Source: a bacterium | GTDB taxonomy: Bacteria; Oederibacteriota; JAAXVQ01; JAUVAV01 | Length of the DNA stretch: 64,000 nucleotides | Assembly: GCA_021108215.1 (NCBI GenBank) | Contig: JAIORK010000049.1 | Span: forward strand, 206,489 to 270,488 | Direction of reading: 5' to 3' | Shown here: one piece after another, positions 53,366 through 61,400 of the stretch | How the letters are laid out: every line of letters begins with the position of its first letter | How positions within the stretch are numbered: position 1 is the stretch's first letter | The notes under the pieces: model-generated | Seen by the model: the letters and a program-made list of their open reading frames with translations, nothing else | What the model was told of the DNA's origin: nothing | The model's database searches: none | Position numbers and translations under genes: made by a program

Positions 53366-54790
53366 TTATTTTTTCCGTGCCTGAATCAGGAAATGATTAT
53401 AATATGTTTTCTCTTTTTCAACAATTTCAAAATCTTCATTTTCTAATGCTACAACTATTTCATTCATACTCGGCTGGTACTTCATCCCGCCCATTTCAAA
53501 CATCCGTTGTTGAAAGCCCCATATTTCTTCACGAATATCCTCTGGAATACTACTTCTATCACACTCCAAAAGAAAAAAAGCGTACGCCTTATCCGTATTC
53601 ATTTCACCTTCGAGCATACTTACGACAATAAACATACCGCCGCTTTTCAATACTCTTCCAGCTTCCTGGATGGCCTTTCGCGGATTCTCAAGATTAAAAA
53701 GAACATTTACAGATACCACAATTTCAAATTCTCCTACGGGAAAATCAATCGCAGTAATATCACCCATCTCCACTCGAACCGATTTGATATTTTTAAGTTT
53801 TTCCTTTGCTTTTCCTAACATAACCGCACTACTGTCAATTGCGATAATCCTGTTATCTGCTGCCAGTCGCATAGCCAAATTCCCGGTTCCGCATCCTGCA
53901 TCCAGTATATATTTATTTTTTCCAACTATTTCAGCAACTCGCCGCAAAAGTTCTGAATTGATATTCAATTCCGAAACATAATCATAATATTTTCCAGCAT
54001 ATTCATCCCAAAAAACAGGCCATTCCATATTCACGACTTGATATTTTTGAGTATAAAGATCACTGGTCGTGACTTCAGGAACCGTAACCAGATTTTTCTT
54101 ACTCGTTAAATGAAAAATAACTTCTGCTGACAAAAGTGCTCCTGATAATGTTGCAGTCACACCCATAGAAGGTATGGAACGTTTCTTTTGCAATATCTCA
54201 TCCAAAACTTCCGCTTCAATATAATTAGGCCATAGAGGAAAAAGTCTGAAAGGATCTAAGTGGCTGGTTTTCTGCAAATCAAAATACTCCTCAAATGTCA
54301 TCCCATGGGGTGAAAAAGCAAACAGGGATGTACAATATCCAAATATCGGAGCAGAAAAAACATATAAACCATTACTGCGAGCTTTCTGGTATAAGGCTGT
54401 TTTTTCTTCTAATGCAAAATATTCTATTGCATCCACCACAACATCAACGCCACTCAGAAATTCTTCAAGATTTGATTTTTCAACACCTTTACGAAACATC
54501 TTTATTTCAGCATGAGGATTAATATCCTTAATGATTTTTTCCATAACTTCAACTTTACTATAACCTAAAGTTGATTCCAATGCTCCATATTGCCGATTTC
54601 GATCAGATGCTCCAAACACTTCAGGGTCTCCAATATGAAAACACCCAATCCCTGATCGCGCCAGAGCGACTAATTGTATGCCGCCAACTCCTCCCACACC
54701 TGCGATGGCAACACAGCTATTTTCCAATCTATCCCGTTCTTTTTGTGTGAGTATTCCAATATTTCTGGAAAACAATTCAGCATAACTCAT
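53366..54790 (-). CDS. E1/ThiF-like adenylyltransferase fused to a SAM methyltransferase
   Basis: 474 residues in two parts. Residues 1 to about 250: E1-like Rossmann domain with nucleotide loop AGVGGVGG (30-37), the Asp/Arg adenylation residues in GDPEVFGASDRNRQ (R64, R66), Lys79 in GYSKVEV, and Asp120 in VVVDAIEYF. All residues expected for ATP-dependent acyl-adenylation are kept, but no zinc CxxC pairs or clear catalytic Cys motif. Residues about 260-474: class I methyltransferase (ILDAGCGTGNLAMRLA 295-310, IIAIDSS, VEMGDITAIDFP, VVSVNVLFNLENP). The fusion is unusual. Neighbours are a GNAT-type acyltransferase upstream and regulators. GGAGG is 15 nt from the ATG, so the start is uncertain by a few codons. 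Confidence 0.88.
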   Translation of the reverse strand: MSYAELFSRNIGILTQKERDRLENSCVAIAGVGGVGGIQLVALARSGIGCFHIGDPEVFGASDRNRQYGALESTLGYSKVEVMEKIIKDINPHAEIKMFRKGVEKSNLEEFLSGVDVVVDAIEYFALEEKTALYQKARSNGLYVFSAPIFGYCTSLFAFSPHGMTFEEYFDLQKTSHLDPFRLFPLWPNYIEAEVLDEILQKKRSIPSMGVTATLSGALLSAEVIFHLTSKKNLVTVPEVTTSDLYTQKYQVVNMEWPVFWDEYAGKYYDYVSELNINSELLRRVAEIVGKNKYILDAGCGTGNLAMRLAADNRIIAIDSSAVMLGKAKEKLKNIKSVRVEMGDITAIDFPVGEFEIVVSVNVLFNLENPRKAIQEAGRVLKSGGMFIVVSMLEGEMNTDKAYAFFLLECDRSSIPEDIREEIWGFQQRMFEMGGMKYQPSMNEIVVALENEDFEIVEKEKTYYNHFLIQARKK

Positions 54791-54849
54791 ATCGCTAATA
54801 ACAATCCTCCGCTTCCTTCTCAGTTCTTTATCGCTCTGTTATTATATTT

Positions 54850-55758
54850 CTACGCTGCCAAAGAAACAACTTTTTTTTCACACTGTATATTTAATTCTGT
54901 TTTTCTCGTGGTATCAACCACTTCACGATTTATAATCCTCTCCGTAGCTCTCATATTTACTATGCCTGACACAAAATACGCATCCCGATCGCAAAGTCCG
55001 GAAAACAATTCATTCACTTTTTTATATTTACCATTTGTTCCAGTTGGTAATCCCGCCGGGTACACATTGGGCGCGATACCTGTATTAACATCATAGGTGC
55101 TTTCCAAAATACTAGCCACATCTGTATACAGCCGTTTGGTTTCCAAAGATATATTCGAATCACCTGAAATATCCACTTCATCTAAAACATGGTGCATAAC
55201 TGAGGCTCCATTTTTATTTCTGGTACGTATAATTATTTTCAAATCCTGCTCATGCCCAAAATATCTTTGACGAATAATTTTGTCCCATACATAAAGTTGT
55301 ATCAAAATTCCAAAAGCACCGCTCCCCTGATATTTAGGATCGACCATGGCCGAATTTAAATACAGCACATCTTGCGCAAGATAACTCTGCGACCCATATG
55401 CGACAATCATCCCATCCTTCCGAATCACTGTAAGCCAATCTGAAAATATTGCATTTTTCTTAATCACGTCCATTGGCGCATACACATCAACATCATCCAT
55501 CGGTTTCTCGAATGCTTTCATGGTTACACTCTGCAATTCATATACAGCCCTTTCCACAATACCGTGTTCAATAAATTTTATCATTGGATTACGAATAAGC
55601 TCCGCTTCGAATCCACCTCGTATTTGATAGAATTCGCTATCCTGAAAATAATAGCGCTTGTTGGTTGACTTCGAATAACTCAGAATATTTCCTACAAAAA
55701 AACTTCCCTGCTTTTCAATAACATTGCTTATCAAGTTCATCCCCCCCAAAAAGATCAC
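54850..55758 (-). CDS. GNAT-fold acyltransferase, possibly N-acyl amino acid synthase-like
   Basis: About 300 residues. The central GNAT core has WLTVIRKDGMIVAYGSQ, LYLNSAMVDPKYQGSGAFGILIQLYV (acyl-CoA loop QGSGAFG, about 144-150) and IIIRTRNKNGASVMHHVLDEV. The long N-terminal part (YYFQDSEFYQIRGGFEAELIRNP) and the C-terminal 110 residues exceed a plain acetyltransferase and recall FeeM/LuxI-type synthases; that comparison is inference. Possible starts: GTG 55758, TTG 55749 (GGAG 8 nt upstream) or ATG 55740 right after a G7 tract. Lies between the receiver gene and the E1-methyltransferase, 59 nt from the latter, on one strand. Confidence 0.78.
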   Translation of the reverse strand: MIFLGGMNLISNVIEKQGSFFVGNILSYSKSTNKRYYFQDSEFYQIRGGFEAELIRNPMIKFIEHGIVERAVYELQSVTMKAFEKPMDDVDVYAPMDVIKKNAIFSDWLTVIRKDGMIVAYGSQSYLAQDVLYLNSAMVDPKYQGSGAFGILIQLYVWDKIIRQRYFGHEQDLKIIIRTRNKNGASVMHHVLDEVDISGDSNISLETKRLYTDVASILESTYDVNTGIAPNVYPAGLPTGTNGKYKKVNELFSGLCDRDAYFVSGIVNMRATERIINREVVDTTRKTELNIQCEKKVVSLAA

Positions 55759-55764
55759 TCCGAC

Positions 55765-56232
55765 TTAGATGCACGCCATCCGCAAAGTTTCATCAATCAA
55801 GTCATTGACTTCATTTTGCGAAATAACTGCGGATTGTTTTGTCTGAATATTTTTCATGGCAATGGTTTTTTCGGCACTGCCGGCCGCATGTTTGACCACA
55901 TCCTGGACCTCGTGAATGTCAAAAGGCTTGCCGACAAAATCACTGGCACCACCGCGAAAACAATTAGCCACCATGGCCTGGTCGTCGTAAGCGGACATGA
56001 CAACCATTTGTGAATCCGGTGAAAATTTCTTCACCATCTGCATGGCTTCAATACCGTTGATTCCGGGCATTTTGTAATCCATCAGAATAACCGAAGGCTG
56101 TTTGGCATAAGAAACTTTAACAGCATCCTCACCGGTGGCTGCAAACAGCAGCTCATAATCTTCTTCAAACACAAGCTTGAGCGCTTCTTTTAATCCGTGA
56201 TTGTCATCGACAATCAGCATTTGCTTCTTCAT
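55765..56232 (-). CDS. Response-regulator receiver with short helical tail
   Basis: 155 residues: VDDN acidic pocket, phospho-Asp in VILMDYKMPG, VMSAYDD, VGKPF. After the receiver is a 35-residue polar tail (IQTKQSAVISQNEVNDLIDETLRMACI) too short for a DNA-binding domain. AAAGGAGG upstream of the ATG. It is separated from the acyltransferase start by only a few bases, so the acyltransferase and E1-methyltransferase are probably co-transcribed with it. Candidate partner of the 7TM kinase or a relay to the NtrC-type protein. Confidence 0.92.
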   Translation of the reverse strand: MKKQMLIVDDNHGLKEALKLVFEEDYELLFAATGEDAVKVSYAKQPSVILMDYKMPGINGIEAMQMVKKFSPDSQMVVMSAYDDQAMVANCFRGGASDFVGKPFDIHEVQDVVKHAAGSAEKTIAMKNIQTKQSAVISQNEVNDLIDETLRMACI

Positions 56233-56773
56233 TTCCTTTCCTCCTTTTTTGGGTGTTTCAACGTGCTCTGGTACAAAAAACGCCTAGTCTTTTTTCTTCC
56301 ACCTCCTTTTCCTCCGATTGAATCATCCCCGCACTCCCCCGGCATCCGGCATCCGCCGGACAAGTACGCCGGACAAGTGCGCCGGGCAAGTGCGCCGGGC
56401 AAGAGCACGGGGATTCCTTTAATCGTAATATTCCGGACAAATGCCTCTTGGTATATGACCCACAAGGCATAGATTTCTTGCATTTTTTTTACAATTTTTT
56501 TTGGGGGGGTTCTTAGAAGTGTCCTTGAAAGCAATTTTTTTAAATAATCTTGTTTTAAAAAAATCGTCTTCCCAGATACGGTACAAGAAGAACTGTTGAG
56601 AAACAATATGAAGTGGTTACAATGCGTCGTGGAAGGAAAAACACCATAGAAAGCTCTTCGACAGTCAAAACAACTGCCGCCAAACAATTCGGAATTGTAT
56701 ACCAACGTACTACAGCTTCCCAAAGCCCCCCCTTCACTATGAGAAACGTACTATCACGATTGGTTATGCAATC
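56233..56773. other. 541-base gap with nested palindrome and homopolymer tracts
   Basis: A 164-codon minus-strand frame exists here, but it is made largely of the repeat and T/A-rich tracts, lacks a ribosome-binding site and overlaps the start of the receiver gene, so I do not call it. Contents: the palindrome at 56325-56414, T8G7 at 56495-56509 and C7 at 56726-56732. Confidence 0.6.
56325..56414 (+). repeat. Nested palindrome enclosing four 13-bp tandem repeats
   Basis: Outer arms ATCCCCGCACTC/GAGCACGGGGAT (10 of 12 pair). Inside, 56355-56406 is four direct copies of a 13-mer, GCCGG(A/G)CAAGT(A/G)C with a final variant GCCGGGCAAGAGC. The unit is the core of the other copies, so this looks like a locally expanded family member. 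Confidence 0.8.
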
Positions 56774-58141
56774 TTATTGACGGCGAATACCTAATTCATC
56801 CATTTTAATAATAAGCGTATTGCGATGGATTCCCATCACCTTGGCTGCTTTGGTTTGGTTCCAACGCAATTTTTCTAAAACACGCAAAATAAATTGCTTT
56901 TCAAACTGGTGCCGGGCTTTCTTAAGTGAAATCGCCTCACCTTCGCTATCCATTGTTTCTGTCAATGCCTGATTTGTCAAGATATTTGATGGCAAATCAC
57001 TGGCTGCAATCGTATTACCATTGGAGAGCAACACAACCATCTCCAGCATATTCTCCAATTCTCTGACATTACCTGGCCAGTTATAATTCACCAAAAGACT
57101 CATGGCTTCCGCTTCAATTTTTTTTAACGGTTTATTGTGGCGTTCCAAACTAACCCTAACGAAATGCTCAACCAAAAGCGGAATATCCTCACGGCGTACT
57201 TTCAACGGCGGTATTTCAATTGGCACAACTTTCAAACGGTAGTACAAGTCTTCACGAAAACGGCGCTGTTTGATTAATTCTTTTAAATCCACATTGGTGG
57301 CAGCAATCACGCGAACATCAACCGGAATAACCTCATTGGAACCCACGCGGACAATTTCTTTTTCCTGAAGTACGCGCAGCAGCTTTGCTTGTACCGGCAG
57401 GGGCAATTCCCCAATATCATCAAGGAAAATAATACCATTACTGGCATATTCAAATTTCCCGATTTTACGCGACACTGCCGAGGTAAATGCGCCGCGTTCA
57501 TGCCCGAAAAATTCACTTTCAACAAGTTCGCTGGGAATCGCGGCGCAATTCACTGCAACAAAGGGATTTGTTTTCCGGTTCCCTCTTTTCCACAACTCCC
57601 GGGCAACCAATTCCTTGCCCGTACCGCTTTCACCTTCAATTAAGACTGTGCTGTCGGCATCCGCCACTTTATCAATCAATGAAAAAACACTCTCCATGGC
57701 CGCGCTCTTGCCAATGATATCATACGCAGCCAGCCGTTTAATTTCAGTACTGAGAACCTCATTCATTTTAGTAAGTTTTCTTTTTTCCAATGCGCGATTG
57801 ATAATGACAGTTAGTTCTGCAATATCAAAAGGTTTGGTAACATAATCATACGCGCCATATTTAATGGTTTTGACTGCTGCTTCCGCTGTGTTATTGGCGG
57901 TCACCATAATAACATCGAGTTGAGAATCATGCTGTTTAAGTTGACGCAGGGTTTCAATACCATCGGTGTCAGGCATATTCACATCCAGTAAAACCAAATC
58001 AATATCGGGAGATTTTTGAACACGCTCAATCGCTTCAACTCCGCTGGAAACAGGAATGGGATTATAATTATCCTGCAACATTAGGCTTAGTGCTTCTAAA
58101 ACGGGGGGATCATCGTCAACAACCAGGACATTCGCTCTCAT
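56774..58141 (-). CDS. NtrC-family sigma-54-dependent response regulator
   Basis: 455 residues. Receiver (VVDDD, LVLLDVNMPD, VTANN, VTKPF), AAA+ domain with Walker A GESGTGKE, the sigma-54-contact loop GAFTSA (usual GAFTGA), IIFLDDIGELP, VRVIAATNVDLKELI and REDLYYRLKVVPI, and a Fis-type helix-turn-helix at the C-terminus (LRWNQTKAAKVMGIHRNTLIIKMDELGI). Start at ATG 58141 with AGGAG 8 nt upstream; a GTG at 58150 is the alternative. Likely activator for the -24/-12 promoter at 50440 and partner of a local kinase. First gene of the regulatory/E1 cluster, behind a sigma-70-type promoter. Confidence 0.95.
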   Translation of the reverse strand: MRANVLVVDDDPPVLEALSLMLQDNYNPIPVSSGVEAIERVQKSPDIDLVLLDVNMPDTDGIETLRQLKQHDSQLDVIMVTANNTAEAAVKTIKYGAYDYVTKPFDIAELTVIINRALEKRKLTKMNEVLSTEIKRLAAYDIIGKSAAMESVFSLIDKVADADSTVLIEGESGTGKELVARELWKRGNRKTNPFVAVNCAAIPSELVESEFFGHERGAFTSAVSRKIGKFEYASNGIIFLDDIGELPLPVQAKLLRVLQEKEIVRVGSNEVIPVDVRVIAATNVDLKELIKQRRFREDLYYRLKVVPIEIPPLKVRREDIPLLVEHFVRVSLERHNKPLKKIEAEAMSLLVNYNWPGNVRELENMLEMVVLLSNGNTIAASDLPSNILTNQALTETMDSEGEAISLKKARHQFEKQFILRVLEKLRWNQTKAAKVMGIHRNTLIIKMDELGIRRQ

Positions 58142-58169
58142 CCGGATCACTCCTAAATAATTTTCTTTT

Positions 58170-58197
58170 ACTTTACTATATATTTTTTATTTGTCAA
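58170..58197 (-). promoter_or_regulatory. Probable sigma-70-type promoter of the NtrC-type gene
   Basis: TTGACA, 16-nt spacer, TAAAGT on the minus strand, about 28 nt from the start codon region. The -35 is perfect, the -10 partial. A TATAGT nearby could serve at other spacing. Confidence 0.5.
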
Positions 58198-58416
58198 TGA
58201 TAAATATGAAGTATCCCCACATTTTTTTGTTCAATTTGCACATTTTATTGTAACTTAACTCTAAAAAAGTTGCACTTTTCGACTTTTGCTTTTTTCAATT
58301 ATACTGTTTGGGGTATTTGGATATTAAAAAACAATTGCTTAGCACCAATTTGTTGTACGCAACACACACCAACAATACTATATCTGGCATACGTCAATAC
58401 TGCTTGAATTCAGGCA

Positions 58417-58478
58417 GGGACACAGCATCCCACATGCGCCCAGTATGCGCCGGGCAGGCGGGACAAGTTGCTGTGCCC
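58417..58478 (+). repeat. Nested palindrome after the giant surface-protein gene
   Basis: Outer arms GGG(A)CACAGCA/TGCTGTGCCC pair with a single bulged A. The core GTATGCGCCGGGCAGGCGGG matches copies A and B. It could act as a 3' stabiliser of the mRNA; no T-run follows. Confidence 0.75.
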
Positions 58479-58488
58479 TTACTGTTAT

Positions 58489-61400
58489 CTATTTAATAAC
58501 TGCAATTCTGTGTATCTCCGCATCCCGGCCTTTCAGCTCGATGCGCACAATATAAATGCCTGCCGCAACCGAAACACAATCCCAGATCACCACTTGCCCC
58601 CGTCCGGCAGGTAGGGCCTGCTCCAAAGATGCAATACGCTCTCCGGAAAAATTATAAATATCGATCTTCACCTGCGCCGGATTATCCAGATGCATAAGAA
58701 ACCGCACTTCATCCCTGGCAGGGTTGGGCCATGGTAAAACTAACTTTCCACGTAGGTCGACATCGCCAAGTCCAGGTGTGGGTGTGAGTGTAACAGTTGC
58801 TGTCAAAGTAGGTGTGCTCGTCTTTGTAATAAAAATAGTTTGGGTCGGTGTGGGCGTCGGTGTGCGTGTTCCTGTTGGTGTTACTGTCACAGTTGCTTCT
58901 GCCACAGAAAAGGAAATGGATGCAAATCGTGAGTTGCCTGCCCAATCACTTGCCATCACTTCCAAAAGATGCCCGCCCGAGGCAGTAATTGGCATCTCAG
59001 ACACATAGGCAGCGCCATCCAAAGTCCATACGGTTTCCCTCAGATAATCATCTGAAATTGTAATACTTGGATTCAAAGGCGGCGCATAGACACCCTCCTC
59101 CACCGGCAGCACAACATCAATCACAGGCTGGGTATTATCTATAACCACATCCCCGGACTTGGCTACCTCCGAATTCCCCACATTGTCAAAACTACGATAA
59201 TATGCTTGATTGAGTCCCTCTATTGTCAGGATTACCTTGTCCCCTGGAATATAACTAAACCATTCACCGCTGCCGGCACTATTAATTATCTGATACTCCG
59301 TATGGTTGACACCCGATCCCTGGTCTGTTGCAGAAAAAACATACATGGTTGCGAAGGTTGCAAACTGTTGATCATCCGGCCCGATAACAATTTCCGGTCC
59401 CTCGGTTTGAATGCGTGTTTCCGGCAAGCTGGTATCCACATAGAGGGGACCCATCTGCTTCCAGGCTTCCACATTTCCGGTGACATCAATGCTTCTATAG
59501 TACAAACCGGCTTCAGTGTCTGTCAAACCACTCAACGTAAATGGTTGATCGTAGGTGCTGAATATTTTCACCAAATAGGGTTCGCTTGGTTGCGGCACCT
59601 CAATCGCCCACTCGATTCTCTCAATATCAACCGCAGTGCCGCCCTGTTCATCTGCTGCCAACACGACTTTGGTTTCAGCATTCACATAAACAAGCGTATC
59701 CGGTTGATACTGTATCCCCTGTATCAGCGCCGAGGTTGTGGGTGTCAAATTATTAAATACAACTGCCTTTGTGTGAATGGCTTCCTGATTATCCAGATGA
59801 TCGACTGCATAATACTGAACAGTATGTTCGCCCGGATCAGTTATATGCAGCGGTGCCGTATACAGTTGCCAGTTCCCGTCAATCGCCGCATGAATGTCCT
59901 TGACCCCGGTTGACGCCGGACCCGTGTCCTGTGCTGAAATCTGTATCGTATGGCCGTTTCCACAAATGATTTTATCGGCTGTTTCAACCGACTCACCCTG
60001 AACAGTGATCTGGCTTGCCGGAGCTGCCGTATCAATATTGAAATAAATCCCTGCAGTACTTTCTACACCTGCTTGGGTGCGAACCACCAAGGACGCAATA
60101 TAAAAACCATCGTCAGGCGCATCCCATTCCCCCAAAACATCCCCGTTCACTGCGATATCATTTTGAATAATCTCTGTCGGCGGTATCCCGCCTGACAAAC
60201 TCGCAACTATAATCACATATTCATCAAAATCATATCCGGCAGCGATTCCTTCAAAAATTACATGCCCGGTCATTTCGGCATTCATCACAGGTGATGAGAA
60301 TACGGCAATCGGCTGACCATGGGTGACCGTGATGGTTCCCTGTTTTTCAATAGCCACACCTGCGCCCTGTGCGGAGAGAACAAAAGTATAGGTTCCCTCT
60401 CCCACAGGATTATTGCCATTGTCCGTCGCATCCCATGCCGCATTAAGCGTAACCGGATAGGTACTGCCCGGGTCTTGCGTTGGCGAAAGCGTTTTAACCA
60501 CCGCATTGTTTTCATCATACATTGTCATGACAATGCTGCTGACACTGCCATGCAGGGTGTAATAAATGGTTGTGCTCTCCTGACCCGCGACATCGAGCAG
60601 TATCACCTCCGGATCGGCATGCACATCAAAGATCAAATTTGGTCCCAAATTGGCTATATCCACCTTGCGCATCACAATTTTCCTGTTCTGCGCTTTGTCC
60701 CAGACCTCAAGCTTGAGCCAGTACCCGCCCGGCATCAGGCTGGAGGTATCCCATTCACCTAAGGTATTGTTCTTCACTTGAAGTGCAGACGTTTTCAGCG
60801 TTGTCCAGGTCAGCGCATCTGCTGAAGTGCCAAAGGACAACGTATATCCCTCAAAATTCAGGTCAGCAGCCGATCCTGTGATATCCGTATCCCCATCCAA
60901 GGGCATATTCAAAACAGCGGTCAGATTGGCATACTGGTCCGGCCGGTCCAAATCAGAAACAAAGGTTTTGCCGTCAAGATTGACATACGCAATCAGCGAC
61001 ACATCCGGTGACCAGACTACCATGCGCCGGACATTGGTATCCACCAGCGTGCTGATGGTGTCGCTATTATCCAACACCTTGATCAAAAAAGGCCCGGATT
61101 GAAATGCCGTCAAATTGCCATCACTGCTCAACTCCGGATATAACCCTTGCATGATCGGTCCGGTAACCTGCTTGGTATCAATGTTCACTTTGTATACTTG
61201 ACTGGTGTATGGATCATCGTCATTGCAATAATATATGTACTGTGAATCCGGCGACCAGCTCGGGAAATAACCTGGCTGGAATGATATAGTACTGCCGTCA
61301 TCAACGGTTTTGTATGTTATTTTTCCGTCGGCGTCATTGATATACACAATCTTTGACCCATCCGGTGACCAGTTACCATAAAATCCATACGCAAATGGTG

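Larger units (their letters stand above)
58151..58488. other. 338-base gap: promoter and nested palindrome, no gene
   Basis: Left third is the AT-rich promoter region of the NtrC-type gene. Right third is the palindrome at 58417-58478, ten bases after the stop of the giant surface-protein gene in the direction of reading. Nothing coding was seen. Confidence 0.7.

Noticed and set aside
56355..56406. Tandem 13-mers considered as a CRISPR remnant
   Set aside because: Units abut with no spacers and no cas genes are present; they match the palindrome core instead.
56229..56723. 164-codon minus-strand frame between the receiver and the NtrC-type gene
   Set aside because: Composed of the nested palindrome and homopolymer tracts, overlaps the receiver start, no Shine-Dalgarno and no recognisable domain.
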